A stretch of 64,000 nucleotides of DNA from Burkholderiaceae bacterium (GTDB taxonomy: Bacteria > Pseudomonadota > Gammaproteobacteria > Burkholderiales > Burkholderiaceae_D): NCBI GenBank assembly GCA_004298905.1, contig SCTK01000005.1:124001-188000 (forward strand). Reading direction: 5' to 3'. Under the pieces are notes generated by a model. That model ran no database searches, was not told the DNA's origin, and saw only the letters and a program-made list of their open reading frames with translations. The position numbers were made by a program, and so were the translations under genes. Of the stretch, positions 37,092 through 46,486 are shown piece by piece. Position 1 is the first letter of the stretch; every line of letters starts with the position of its first letter.

Positions 37092-38507
37092 TCACAACCC
37101 CGTCTGGCCAACAATGAAATCCTTGACCTGTTGCGCGCTGGCATCCATCACGGCAAAACGCTGCGGCAAGGTTTCAAGATTTTCAAACCCGGCGGGCCGC
37201 GGCGGTTCGCGGCCAATGGCTTGGGAAATCGTCTCGGCAAATTTGGCCGGCAAAGCGGTTTCCAAGACGATCATTGGCACCTGTGGATCGCGCTGCTCCA
37301 ATGCGACCTTCATGCCGTCGGCGGTGTGGGTGTCGATCATCACGCCATAACGCTGATACACATCGCGGATCGTGTTCAAGCGGTTGGCATGCGTGCTCTT
37401 GCCGGATTGAAAACCATACAGCGTTTTGACGCGCGCGAAATTCGGATGCAGCGATAGATCAAAGCTGCCCTCACGCTCAACCTTTTGCCACAGCTCGCGT
37501 ACCGCCTTGGCATCCTGGTCGAGCACGTCGTAAATGAAGCGTTCGAAGTTGGACGCCTTGGAAATATCCATCGACGGGCTGGACGTGTGATAGGTCTCGG
37601 ACGACGCGCGCGCGCGATAGACGCCGGTCTTGAAGAATTCATCAAGCACATCGTTTTCATTGGTCGCCACCACCAGATGTGCGATCGGCAGACCCATTTG
37701 CTTGGCGATATGTCCGGCCAGCACATTGCCGAAATTGCCGGAGGGCACGGTGAATGAAACGCGCTGATCGTTGTTTTTCGTTGCGGCGAAATAACCCTTG
37801 AAGTAGTACACCACCTGCGCCGTCACGCGCGCCCAGTTGATCGAATTGACGGTGCCGATCTTCTGCCGCTTCTTGAATTCCAGATCGTTCGATACCGCCT
37901 TGACGATGTCCTGACATTCGTCGAACACGCCGCGCACGGCGATGTTGAAAATATTCGGATCCTGCAGTGAAAACATTTGCGCAGTCTGGAACGGACTCAT
38001 TTTCTGGTGCGGCGACAGCATGAACACGCGCACGCCGTGTTTGCCGCGCATCGCGTATTCGGCGGCCGAGCCGGTATCGCCGCTGGTGGCGCCGAGAATG
38101 TTCAGCTCCGCACCCTGCTTGTCCAGCACATACTCGAACAGATTGCCCAGCAACTGCATCGCCACATCCTTGAATGCCAGCGTCGGGCCGTTGGATAGTT
38201 CGAGAATATGCAGACCGGGTTCCAGCGTTTTCAGCGGCGTAATGTCGTCGCTGCGGAAAGTTTCCCTGGTATAGGTCTTGGCAATCAGCGCACGCAAATG
38301 GTCGGCTGGAATATCGGTGGCGAAACGGCTGAGAATTTCAAACGCCAGTTGCGGATACGACATGCCGCGCATCTGCTGCTGCTGTTCGGCATCGAAACGC
38401 GGATACGACTCAGGCATCGCCAAGCCGCCATCGGTCGCCAAACCGCCGAGCAGAATTTGCGAAAACGACAATGGCGCCATGCCGCCACGGGTGCTTACAT
38501 ATTTCAT
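37092..38507 (-). CDS. thrC: Threonine synthase
   Basis: A 471-residue PLP enzyme converting O-phosphohomoserine to threonine. N-terminal MKYVSTRGGMAPLSFSQILLGGLATDGGLAMPE is characteristic, and the PLP lysine lies in GPTLAFKDVAMQLLGN. GATSGDTGSAAEYAM and SFTVPSGNFGNVLAGHIAKQMGLP follow (phosphate and cofactor loops). It follows hom by nine bases. Confidence 0.97.
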   Translation of the reverse strand: MKYVSTRGGMAPLSFSQILLGGLATDGGLAMPESYPRFDAEQQQQMRGMSYPQLAFEILSRFATDIPADHLRALIAKTYTRETFRSDDITPLKTLEPGLHILELSNGPTLAFKDVAMQLLGNLFEYVLDKQGAELNILGATSGDTGSAAEYAMRGKHGVRVFMLSPHQKMSPFQTAQMFSLQDPNIFNIAVRGVFDECQDIVKAVSNDLEFKKRQKIGTVNSINWARVTAQVVYYFKGYFAATKNNDQRVSFTVPSGNFGNVLAGHIAKQMGLPIAHLVVATNENDVLDEFFKTGVYRARASSETYHTSSPSMDISKASNFERFIYDVLDQDAKAVRELWQKVEREGSFDLSLHPNFARVKTLYGFQSGKSTHANRLNTIRDVYQRYGVMIDTHTADGMKVALEQRDPQVPMIVLETALPAKFAETISQAIGREPPRPAGFENLETLPQRFAVMDASAQQVKDFIVGQTGL

Positions 38508-38516
38508 CGGCTCTTC

Positions 38517-39827
38517 TTAATTCAGTTGTTCCATGCGGATGCGCGTCACTTTGGACAGTACCGTGCTCAGCTTGCCAATCGCGGCCATCGCGGCATTGAT
38601 GTTCTTTTCCTGCGCCTGATGCGTGAGGATGATGATGTCGGTTTGCGCTTCGCCTTCGGCCGGTTCTTTCTGGATCATGGCGTCGATGGAGATATTGCCG
38701 TCGGCCAGGATGCGTGTGATATCGGCCAGCACGCCCGGCTGATCCGCCACGCGCATGCGCAGATAGTATGAGCTGATGACGGCGTCGATCGGCAGAATCG
38801 GCGTGTCGGCCAGCGAACCCGGCTGGAACGCCAGGTGCGGCACACGATGGCCCGGATCGGCGGTGTGCAGGCGCGTCACGTCGACCAGATCGGCGACCAC
38901 GGCAGATGCGGTCGGCTCGGCCCCCGCGCCCGCGCCGTAATACAGCGTCGCGCCGACGGCATCGCCTTTCACCAGCACCGCATTCATCACGCCTTCCACA
39001 TTGGCGATCAGACGCTGTGCAGGAATCAGCGTTGGGTGCACACGCAATTCGATGCCCGCCTCGGTGCGTTTGGCGATACCCAGCAGCTTGATGCGATAAC
39101 CCAGTTGTTCAGCGTAGCGAATGTCTTCCGCCGTCAGTTGCGAAATGCCTTCGGTATAGGCTTTGTCGAATTGAATCGGCACACCGAAAGCGATCGATGC
39201 CAGCAGCGTAAGCTTGTGCGCGGCATCGATACCTTCGATATCGAAAGTCGGATCGGCTTCAGCGTAGCCCAGCCGCTGTGCTTCCTTCAGCACGTCGCCG
39301 AACGCCAGCCCCTTGCTGCGCATTTCGGACAGGATGAAGTTGCTGGTGCCGTTGATGATGCCGGCAATCCATTGAATCCGATTGGCGGTCAGCCCTTCGC
39401 GCAGCGCCTTGATGATGGGAATGCCGCCCGCCACCGCTGCTTCGAACGCCACCATCACGCCCTTGGCATGCGCAGCGGCAAAGATCTCGTTGCCATGCGT
39501 CGCCAGCAATGCCTTGTTGGCGGTGACGACATGTTTGCCGTTGGCAATCGCCTTCAGCACCAGTTCCTTGGCGATCGTGTAGCCACCGATCAGCTCGATC
39601 ACGATATCGATGTCGGGATGGCTCACCACCAGGTTGGCATCGTTCACCACCTCGCACGCGCCATTGGTAATGCTGCGCGCACGCTCCATATCGCGATCCG
39701 CAACCATCGCGATTTCAATACCGCGCCCGGCGCGGCGCATGATTTCTTCCTGATTGCGCTGCAAGACCTTGAACGTCCCGCCGCCGACGGTACCGATCCC
39801 CAACAGACCGACTTTGATTGATTTCAT
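38517..39827 (-). CDS. hom: Homoserine dehydrogenase
   Basis: 436 residues from ATG 39827 (MKSIKVGLLGIGTVGGGTF). A second ATG two codons earlier is less well spaced from the weak TGGA site. The NAD(P) loop GIGTVGGG, catalytic region (IEGIDAAHKLTLLASIAFG) and a C-terminal ACT domain (about 350-430, YYLRMRVADQPGVLADITRILADGNISID) are present. The ACT domain implies feedback control by threonine. A stem-loop lies just upstream. Its operon partner is thrC; thrB is not here. Confidence 0.97.
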   Translation of the reverse strand: MKSIKVGLLGIGTVGGGTFKVLQRNQEEIMRRAGRGIEIAMVADRDMERARSITNGACEVVNDANLVVSHPDIDIVIELIGGYTIAKELVLKAIANGKHVVTANKALLATHGNEIFAAAHAKGVMVAFEAAVAGGIPIIKALREGLTANRIQWIAGIINGTSNFILSEMRSKGLAFGDVLKEAQRLGYAEADPTFDIEGIDAAHKLTLLASIAFGVPIQFDKAYTEGISQLTAEDIRYAEQLGYRIKLLGIAKRTEAGIELRVHPTLIPAQRLIANVEGVMNAVLVKGDAVGATLYYGAGAGAEPTASAVVADLVDVTRLHTADPGHRVPHLAFQPGSLADTPILPIDAVISSYYLRMRVADQPGVLADITRILADGNISIDAMIQKEPAEGEAQTDIIILTHQAQEKNINAAMAAIGKLSTVLSKVTRIRMEQLN

Positions 39828-39849
39828 GAACATTTCCAGACAAATGACA

Positions 39850-39869
39850 GAGGGTGCAAACGCACCCTC
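39850..39869 (-). promoter_or_regulatory. Stem-loop between alaA and hom
   Basis: GAGGGTGC (39850-39857), loop AAAC, GCACCCTC (39862-39869) is a perfect 8-base stem with a 4-base loop. In the minus-strand direction it is not followed by a U-run (TGTCATTTGTC), so it is a poor intrinsic terminator. It ends 22 bases before the hom start and could be a regulatory or transcript-stabilising structure. Confidence 0.55.
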
Positions 39870-39912
39870 GAATAGACAAGCCGTATTTTACCTAAACGTG
39901 AACCAACAGGCC

Positions 39913-41136
39913 CTAAGCAGCGCGGCGGCGATAGCCATCGAGAAAGCGCGCAATGCGTCCCACCGCATCGCCCAGATCGTCCAGATTGGGCAGGAATGCG
40001 AGGCGGAAATGATCGGGATGCGGCCAGTTGAAGCCTGTGCCCTGCACCACCAACACTTTTTCTGCTTCCAGCAACTCCAGCGTAAATTGCTGATCATTCT
40101 TGATCGGATACATCTGGGGATCGAGACGCGGAAACAGATACAACGCCGCCTTGGGCTTGATGCAACTGACGCCGGGAATCTGGGTCATCAGTTCCCAGGC
40201 CAGATCGCGCTGCTTGCACAGACGCCCACTGGGCGCGACCAAATCGTTGATGCTTTGATAGCCGCCCAGCGCGGTCTGAATGGCGAACTGGCCCGGCACG
40301 TTGGCACACAGACGCATCGACGCGAGGATGCCCAGGCCATCGATGTAGTCACGCGCATGGCGTTTGTCGCCCGACACGACCATCCAGCCCGCACGATAGC
40401 CGCAGGCGCGATAATTCTTTGACAGACCGTTGACGGTGACGAACAGCAAATCGTCGGCCAGCGAGGCGATCGAGGTGTGCGTATTGCCGTCGTAGAGCAT
40501 CTTGTCGTAGATCTCGTCGGCGAACACGATCAACTGGTGCTGGCGCGCGATCTCGATGATTTCCAGCAGCACGCTGTCCGGATACAGCGCGCCGGTGGGG
40601 TTGTTGGGGTTGATGATGACGATGGCCCGTGTGCGGTCGGTGATCTTGCGCTTGATGTCGTCGATGGCGGGCATCCAATCGGCTTGCTCATCACACAGAT
40701 AATGGCGCGGCGTGCCACCCGACAAACTGACCGCCGCCGTGTACAGCGGGTAATCGGGCGCGGGCAGCAGCACTTCGTCGCCATTGTTGAGCAGCGCCTG
40801 CATCGCCATCACGATCAGCTCGGAGGCGCCATTGCCGATGAAAATATCGTCAACCTGCACCCCGGCAATTTTCTTTTCCTGGGTGTAGTGCATGATCGCC
40901 TTGCGCGGCGCAAACATGCCCAGCGACTCGGTATAGCCGGAAGCATTGATCATGTTCCGCATCACATCCTGACGCACCTCGTCCGGCGCATCGAAACCGA
41001 ACGGCGCGAGATTGCCGATGTTCAACTTGATGATGCGGTGCCCCTCCTCTTCCATCTGCCGCGCTCGCGCCATGACCGGGCCGCGGATGTCGTAGCAGAC
41101 GTTGTCGAGCTTGTTGGATTTGAGGATGGGTTGCAC
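39913..41136 (-). CDS. alaA: Alanine transaminase AlaA-type PLP aminotransferase
   Basis: A 407-residue class I aminotransferase. N-terminus SNKLDNVCYDIRGPVMARARQMEEEGHRIIKLNIGN is typical of YfbQ/AlaA. NPNNPTGALYPD, FADEIYDKMLYDG and the PLP lysine in VNGLSKNYRACGYRAGWM are in place. It makes alanine from pyruvate and glutamate. It stands before hom and thrC with an 85-base gap holding a stem-loop, the usual order in Burkholderiales. Specificity for alanine is inferred from family resemblance. Confidence 0.92.
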   Translation of the reverse strand: MQPILKSNKLDNVCYDIRGPVMARARQMEEEGHRIIKLNIGNLAPFGFDAPDEVRQDVMRNMINASGYTESLGMFAPRKAIMHYTQEKKIAGVQVDDIFIGNGASELIVMAMQALLNNGDEVLLPAPDYPLYTAAVSLSGGTPRHYLCDEQADWMPAIDDIKRKITDRTRAIVIINPNNPTGALYPDSVLLEIIEIARQHQLIVFADEIYDKMLYDGNTHTSIASLADDLLFVTVNGLSKNYRACGYRAGWMVVSGDKRHARDYIDGLGILASMRLCANVPGQFAIQTALGGYQSINDLVAPSGRLCKQRDLAWELMTQIPGVSCIKPKAALYLFPRLDPQMYPIKNDQQFTLELLEAEKVLVVQGTGFNWPHPDHFRLAFLPNLDDLGDAVGRIARFLDGYRRRAA

Positions 41137-41231
41137 GGTAGTTCAGCCAATCGAGTCAGAAAGTGGAATCTCGTATTTTGCCCATTACCGCGCTTGCCCG
41201 CAAACGATTTGCATCAGCTACGATGCCGCCC

Positions 41232-41642
41232 ATGAAACTGCATGCTTCCAACCTCTCACACCTGAACACCGTCACCGCCTTGGCCGCTGAATATGTCGAT
41301 ATCAATCGCGTGCGCTACGGCCACTCCATCATCGTCGCGCCGGAGGGCCCGGTGCAATCCTGGCCAGTCAGCGATTTTGCGCAATTGAGCGCAGACGACT
41401 TTGCCAATTTGTTGCCCCTGCAACCGGAAATTGTGCTGCTGGGCACCGGCAGCACGCAGCGCTTCGTCCACCCGCGCCTGACGCAGGCGCTGCAACAGCA
41501 GCGCATCGGCGTCGAAAGCATGGATACCGCTGCGGCTTGTCGCACATACAATATACTGATGGCCGAGGGGAGAAAGGTGGTTGCTGCCCTCATCATTGAC
41601 CAGCGACTTAACCAACGACTTGGCACAGTTTATCGTGCCTAG
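41232..41642 (+). CDS. Mth938-like (DUF498) protein
   Basis: 136 residues from ATG 41232 (MKLHASNLSHLNTVTALA). The domain (about 15-130) carries VRYGHSIIVAPEGPVQSWPV, EIVLLGTGSTQRFVHP and GVESMDTAAACRTYNILMAEGRKVVAALI, matching the Mth938/NDUFAF3-like family. The biochemical role in bacteria is unknown; the eukaryotic relative NDUFAF3 aids complex I assembly. It is divergent from alaA, 97 bases before bcp, and its stop lies in the first unit of a tandem repeat. Confidence 0.88.
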   Translation: MKLHASNLSHLNTVTALAAEYVDINRVRYGHSIIVAPEGPVQSWPVSDFAQLSADDFANLLPLQPEIVLLGTGSTQRFVHPRLTQALQQQRIGVESMDTAAACRTYNILMAEGRKVVAALIIDQRLNQRLGTVYRA

Positions 41643-41711
41643 TCGGGTGGCTATGCAGAGCATTGGCGCACGTCTTGAGGGCGCCTAGTCGAATGGCCAT
41701 GCAACGCACTG
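41635..41711 (+). repeat. Two-unit imperfect tandem repeat before bcp
   Basis: Segments 41635-41665 and 41681-41711 (31 bases each, period 46) agree at 24 of 31 positions, sharing CCTAGTCG and TGGC/CATGCA cores. The first unit covers the Mth938-like stop codon. The purpose is unknown; it may be a small duplication. Confidence 0.6.
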
Positions 41712-41739
41712 AATCCACAACAAAAATCTAGGAGAGGCC

Positions 41740-42204
41740 ATGTCAGAAATCGTCGGCAAGTCTGTTCCCGAATTCAAGGCTGCCTGCACCGGCGCACCTT
41801 TCGTGCTGTCCGCCCTGCGCGGCAAAGCCGTGGTGCTGTATTTCTACCCCAAGGATGACACGCCCGGCTGCACCAGCGAAGGCGCGGACTTCCGCGACCA
41901 GTACGCGCAATTTCAGTCGGCCAATACGGAAATTTTCGGCATCTCGCGCGACGGCCTGAAATCGCACCAGAAGTTCAAGGACAAGATGGCGTTCCCGTTT
42001 CAGTTGATTGCCGACGAGGATGAATCGGTCTGCCAACTGTTTAATGTCATCAAGATGAAAAACATGTATGGCAAACAGGTACGCGGCATCGAGCGCAGCA
42101 CATTTGTGATCGATGCCCAAGGTGTGCTAAAAAGAGAGTGGCGCGGGGTGAAAGTGCCCGGCCATGTTGCTGAGGTATTGGAGTTCGTACGATCAATCAC
42201 CTAA
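41740..42204 (+). CDS. bcp: Thioredoxin-dependent peroxiredoxin Bcp
   Basis: A 154-residue peroxiredoxin Q. Peroxidatic C44 lies in KDDTPGCTSEG. The resolving Cys five residues later, found in E. coli Bcp, is absent (EGADFRD), so this is a one-Cys or atypical form. GISRDGLKSHQKFKDKMAFPFQLIADED and RSTFVIDAQG follow. A strong Shine-Dalgarno (AGGAGAGG) precedes the ATG. It is followed by a terminator and the PhoH gene. Confidence 0.94.
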   Translation: MSEIVGKSVPEFKAACTGAPFVLSALRGKAVVLYFYPKDDTPGCTSEGADFRDQYAQFQSANTEIFGISRDGLKSHQKFKDKMAFPFQLIADEDESVCQLFNVIKMKNMYGKQVRGIERSTFVIDAQGVLKREWRGVKVPGHVAEVLEFVRSIT

Positions 42205-42228
42205 AACAAGTTTCAAGTTGTTCAGCAA

Positions 42229-42277
42229 AGCCGTTGGCGTGGCGGGGGTTCCCTTCTGCGATGCCTGCGGCTTTTTT
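42229..42277 (+). terminator. Candidate terminator after bcp
   Basis: AGCCG (42229-42233) pairs with CGGCT (42268-42272), with an internal GGCGT/ATGCC helix and then a run of six T. The stem is interrupted, so efficiency is uncertain. Confidence 0.5.
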
Positions 42278-42322
42278 GTTTGATCCGGGTTGTCTGTTCC
42301 AGAAAACATAAAGGTTCGCACC

Positions 42323-43948
42323 ATGCCACTTCCCAAGATTCCTACCAAGCCTGCCGCCATCCTTGATTTTTCACGTTCGCAACCTGCCCCCGCCAAGCCC
42401 AAGTCGCCCAAGGCCAATACCGCTGCACAATCTGCGCCGATGAAAACCGTACCCATGACCGATACGTTGCCGCTGACCAGGGACACCAGCCCCGCACCTC
42501 AGCGCACGCCGCGCCCCGCCGCCATGGCGGAGAAGCGCCCGGAAAGATCACCGCGCTCGCGCAACGAACCCGCCAAGCTGTTCGTGCTTGACACCAATGT
42601 GCTGATGCATGACCCAACGTCGCTGTTCCGCTTTGCCGAGCACGACGTCTATCTGCCCATGATGACGCTGGAAGAACTGGACAACCACAAGAAAGGCATG
42701 TCCGAAGTCTCGCGCAATGCACGCCAGGTCAGCCGCTCGCTGGATCAATTGATTGCCGATATCGGCGACCATATCGAGCAAGGCATTGCCCTCGCCAAGC
42801 TGGGCAATATCGATGCCGGCGGTCGGCTGTTCCTGCAAACGCAGATGATGAACAGCGCCCTGCCCAGTGGTCTGCCGGTCGGCAAGGCGGACAACCAGAT
42901 TCTCGGCGTCGTGCGCGCATTGCAGGATCTCTATCCCCAGCGCGAAGTGGTGCTGGTGTCGAAAGACATCAACATGCGCATCAAGGCGCGCGCGCTGGGC
43001 TTGCCCGCCGAGGATTATTTCAACGATCAGGTCCTGGAAGACAGCGACCTGCTCTACACCGGCCTGCTGCAACTGCCGGAAAATTTCTGGGAAGAACACG
43101 ACAAGGGCATGGAGTCCTGGCAACACGGCGGTCACACCTATTACCGTGTCACCGGGCCGCTCTGCTCCAGTCTGCTGATCAACCAGTTTGTCTATCTCGA
43201 AGCCGGGATTCCGTTCTACGCTCAGGTGCAGGAAGTGGTTGGCAAGACGGCGGTGCTGCGCACGCTGCGCGATCACAACCATGGCAAGAATGCGGTCTGG
43301 GGCATCACTGCGCGCAACCGCGAACAAAATTTTGCGCTCAACCTCTTGATGAATCCCGATTGCGATTTCGTCACCCTGCTCGGTCAGGCTGGCACCGGCA
43401 AGACATTGCTGACGCTGGCCGCAGGACTGTCGCAAGTGCTGGAGACCAAGCAGTACAGCGAGATCATCATGACCCGCGTCACCGTGCCGGTGGGTGAAGA
43501 CATCGGTTTCCTGCCCGGCACCGAGGAAGAAAAAATGACGCCGTGGATGGGCGCACTGGAAGACAACCTCGACGTCCTGCATAACCATGACGAAAGCGCC
43601 GGCGAATGGGGCCGTGCGGCAACGCAGGATTTGATCCGTTCGCGCATCAAGGTCAAGTCGCTCAACTTCATGCGCGGCCGCACCTTCCTCAACAAATTCC
43701 TCATCATCGACGAAGCGCAAAACCTCACGCCCAAACAGATGAAAACCCTCATCACCCGCGCTGGTCCCGGCACCAAGGTGGTCTGCCTGGGCAACATCGC
43801 GCAGATCGACACGCCCTACCTGACCGAAGGCTCGTCCGGTTTGACCTATGTGGTGGATCGTTTCAAAGGTTGGCAGCACAGCGGTCACGTCACCCTGCAA
43901 CGCGGTGAGCGTTCGCGGCTGGCGGATTATGCGGCGGATGTGCTGTGA
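42323..43948 (+). CDS. PIN-PhoH family ATPase/ribonuclease
   Basis: 541 residues from ATG 42323; an upstream in-frame TTG is less likely. After a Pro/Ala-rich, probably disordered stretch (about 1-75), a PIN nuclease domain (about 85-210, KLFVLDTNVLMHDP with the catalytic Asp) is joined to a PhoH ATPase (about 300-540) with Walker A LLGQAGTGKTLLTLAAG, Walker B IIDEAQNL and QRGERSRLADYAADVL at the end. This is the YlaK/PhoH2 type, an RNA helicase-nuclease. The usual partner bcp lies upstream. Confidence 0.93.
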   Translation: MPLPKIPTKPAAILDFSRSQPAPAKPKSPKANTAAQSAPMKTVPMTDTLPLTRDTSPAPQRTPRPAAMAEKRPERSPRSRNEPAKLFVLDTNVLMHDPTSLFRFAEHDVYLPMMTLEELDNHKKGMSEVSRNARQVSRSLDQLIADIGDHIEQGIALAKLGNIDAGGRLFLQTQMMNSALPSGLPVGKADNQILGVVRALQDLYPQREVVLVSKDINMRIKARALGLPAEDYFNDQVLEDSDLLYTGLLQLPENFWEEHDKGMESWQHGGHTYYRVTGPLCSSLLINQFVYLEAGIPFYAQVQEVVGKTAVLRTLRDHNHGKNAVWGITARNREQNFALNLLMNPDCDFVTLLGQAGTGKTLLTLAAGLSQVLETKQYSEIIMTRVTVPVGEDIGFLPGTEEEKMTPWMGALEDNLDVLHNHDESAGEWGRAATQDLIRSRIKVKSLNFMRGRTFLNKFLIIDEAQNLTPKQMKTLITRAGPGTKVVCLGNIAQIDTPYLTEGSSGLTYVVDRFKGWQHSGHVTLQRGERSRLADYAADVL

Positions 43949-43954
43949 CGGACG

Positions 43955-44911
43955 TCAGGTCAGCAAAGCAACCGCTGCGGAAAAAGTAAAGAAGGAAAGC
44001 GCCGTCGAAGCCAGCGTGATCTGCGCGATGCGGCCGCTGTCGGCGCCGTATCTTTCGGCCAGCATGGGCACGCTGCTGGCGCTGGGCAGCGCTGCAACCA
44101 GCACCATGACCGTGAAGCTGTAGCGATCCAGCGGCACGCCCAGCCAGATCGCGCCACTGCCCAAAGCAAACACAATCAGCGGACTCAGGATCAGCTTGGC
44201 CAGCGTAATCGGCAATGCTGCCAGCAATCCATGATGGATGGGTGCATTGGCTTGCGCGCGTGCGAGGATGGCGCCGATCGTAAACAGCGCTGTCGGCGAA
44301 GCGGCATCGGCGAGCAGGTTGATGGTTTGCAGCACGGGCTTGCTGAAGGTCAGACCTGTGGCCGAGGATAAGCCGCCGAGCAGGATCGCCCAGGGCAAGG
44401 GATTGGCTGCGACACCTTGCAAGGCATGCTTCAGCGCACGCTGCACGCTGTGCTGGCCGGAGCTGCCGACGCGCGACAGCGCGATGCCGATGGTGCTGCT
44501 GAAAACCAGATCAACCGTGATTGCGACGATGGCTGGAATAGCGGCACGATGTTCGCCCAGCAGCGCCAGCAACAGGGGCACACCCATGAAGGCGGAGTTG
44601 GAGAAAGTCACCGCCAGTGCCGTGAATGCAGCGTTGTTCCAATCCCGCCGCCGCAGCAATTCTACGGTCATCACCCCAGTGATGATGACCACCGCACTGG
44701 CCGCAAACACACCCGCAATCGCCGGATTGAGCAACTGCGCCAACGGTGTGTTGGAACCGAAGCGGTACAACATGCAGGGAAACGCAAAGTACAGCACGAA
44801 AGTGTTCAGGCCGGGAATCGCCGCCTTGGGTAACAGTCCGCTGCGCGTCGCAAGGTAACCACACAGCACGAGGGCAAAGAAGGGAAAGGTGACGGCGAGA
44901 ATGTTCAGCAC
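43955..44911 (-). CDS. AEC family transporter (auxin efflux carrier type)
   Basis: A 318-residue membrane protein with about ten helices in two halves. LNTFVLYFAFPCMLYRFGS and FTALAVTFSNSAFMGVPLLLALLGE are typical of the AEC/MdcF-like family, as is ALPSASSVPMLAERYG near the end. Members move organic anions; the substrate is unknown. It is convergent with the PhoH gene (6-base gap) and stands 33 bases after dnaB on the same strand. Confidence 0.92.
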   Translation of the reverse strand: MLNILAVTFPFFALVLCGYLATRSGLLPKAAIPGLNTFVLYFAFPCMLYRFGSNTPLAQLLNPAIAGVFAASAVVIITGVMTVELLRRRDWNNAAFTALAVTFSNSAFMGVPLLLALLGEHRAAIPAIVAITVDLVFSSTIGIALSRVGSSGQHSVQRALKHALQGVAANPLPWAILLGGLSSATGLTFSKPVLQTINLLADAASPTALFTIGAILARAQANAPIHHGLLAALPITLAKLILSPLIVFALGSGAIWLGVPLDRYSFTVMVLVAALPSASSVPMLAERYGADSGRIAQITLASTALSFFTFSAAVALLT

Positions 44912-44944
44912 GGCAAGGACGCGCAGTGATTGTATGTGACGGGA

Positions 44945-46345
44945 TCAGTAATCGGCGCCGCCAGAGTAGCTACCGCCGCCGGTGAAGTTTTCGAACTTGG
45001 TGTATTGCCCCAGGAAAGTCAGGCGGACTGCGCCGATCGGGCCGTTCCGCTGTTTGCCGATGATGATTTCGGCCGTGCCCTTGTCTTGCGAATCAGGGTT
45101 GTACACTTCATCGCGATAGATGAAGATAATCACATCGGCATCCTGTTCGATGGCGCCGGATTCGCGCAGGTCGGACATCACCGGACGTTTGTTGGGGCGC
45201 TGTTCGAGCGAACGGTTGAGCTGTGACAGGGCAATCACCGGACAATGCAATTCTTTCGCCAGTGATTTCAGCGAACGTGAAATCTCGGAAATTTCCGTGG
45301 CGCGGTTTTCGCCGCCGCTGGCAGAGTTGGCCGACATCAGCTGCAAATAATCGACGATGATCAAACCGAGCTTGCCGCACTGACGCGACAGGCGCCGCGC
45401 GCGCGCGCGCAACTCCATCGAATTGAGTGCGGGCGTTTCGTCGATGTACAGCTGCGCATCCTGCATTTTCTGAATCGCATGTGTCAGGCGTGGCCAATCC
45501 TCATCCTGCAAGCGTCCCGTGCGCACGCGCTGCTGATCCAGGCGGCCGACCGAACCGAGCATCCGCGTGGCGAGCTGCGTGCCGCCCATCTCCATCGAAA
45601 ACACCGCCACCGGCAAGCCCTGATCGATGGCAACGTGTTCAGCCATGTTCAAGCTGAACGCCGTTTTCCCCATCGATGGGCGACCGGCCACAATCACCAG
45701 ATCACCCTCTTGCAAACCCGAGGTCATGCGATCGAGGTCGGTAAAGCCGGTCGGCACGCCAGTCACATCGCTCTGGTTGTCGCGGTGATAGAGCTCGTCG
45801 ATGCGCTCCACGACCTGCGTGAGCAGCTTGGGCAATTCCTGAAAACCCTGGCCGCCGCGCGCGCCGTCTTCGGCGATCTGGAACACCTTGGATTCGGCTT
45901 CGTCGAGAATCTGCTTGGTTTCCCGGCCCTGCGGGTTGAGCGCGGTAGTGGCGATATCGTCGGCCACCGTCACCAGTTTGCGCAGCACGGAACGATCGCG
46001 CACGATTTCCGCATAGCGGCGGATGTTGGCGGCCGACGGCGTGTTTTGCGCCACGGCGTTGAGGTAAGACAAGCCGCCCGCCTCTTCCGCCTTGGCGGTG
46101 TTTTGCAGCGACTCGAACACCGTCACCACATCGGCCGGTTTGCCGGCAGCGACGAGACGCGCAATGTGTTGGAAGATCAGCCGGTGGTCGTAGCGGTAGA
46201 AGTCGCTTTCCGCGATCAAATCGCCAATCTTGTCCCAGGCACTGTTATCCAGCAGCAGCCCGCCCAGCACCGATTGCTCGGCTTCGACCGAGTGCGGCGG
46301 CGTGCGCAAGGCATCAAGTTGGGGATCGGGATTTGGATGATTCAC
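44945..46345 (-). CDS. dnaB: Replicative DNA helicase DnaB
   Basis: A 466-residue hexameric helicase. N-terminal domain with SVEAEQSVLGGLLLDNSAWD, RecA-like C-terminal part with Walker A VIVAGRPSMGKTAFSLNMAE, DYLQLMSA (Walker B) and SRSLKSLAKELHCPVIALSQLNRSLEQR. It unwinds the fork and interacts with primase. It lies downstream of rplI, as in many betaproteobacteria, but a terminator separates them, so it likely has its own promoter (141-base gap). Confidence 0.97.
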   Translation of the reverse strand: MNHPNPDPQLDALRTPPHSVEAEQSVLGGLLLDNSAWDKIGDLIAESDFYRYDHRLIFQHIARLVAAGKPADVVTVFESLQNTAKAEEAGGLSYLNAVAQNTPSAANIRRYAEIVRDRSVLRKLVTVADDIATTALNPQGRETKQILDEAESKVFQIAEDGARGGQGFQELPKLLTQVVERIDELYHRDNQSDVTGVPTGFTDLDRMTSGLQEGDLVIVAGRPSMGKTAFSLNMAEHVAIDQGLPVAVFSMEMGGTQLATRMLGSVGRLDQQRVRTGRLQDEDWPRLTHAIQKMQDAQLYIDETPALNSMELRARARRLSRQCGKLGLIIVDYLQLMSANSASGGENRATEISEISRSLKSLAKELHCPVIALSQLNRSLEQRPNKRPVMSDLRESGAIEQDADVIIFIYRDEVYNPDSQDKGTAEIIIGKQRNGPIGAVRLTFLGQYTKFENFTGGGSYSGGADY

Positions 46346-46441
46346 GGGGCGATTCTACCGTACAGAAAGTGTTGCTCATGCAAGCCTTTGTTTACTTGGA
46401 TATGTCACGTGCACACACGACACGCCCATGCAATGAGCAAT

Positions 46442-46470
46442 AAAAAAGGCCGGTTACCCGGCCTTTTTTT
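46442..46470. terminator. Terminator after rplI
   Basis: A6, GGCCGG (46448-46453), loop TTAC, CCGGCC (46458-46463), T7. It works in both directions; on the minus strand it ends the rpsF-priB-rpsR-rplI operon. Confidence 0.88.
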
Positions 46471-46486
46471 ACATCAGGACAACGGC

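Noticed and set aside
42548-43900. A 450-codon open frame on the minus strand opposite the PIN-PhoH gene
   Set aside because: It is a shadow of a well-conserved ATPase in a GC-rich stretch; no recognisable family.
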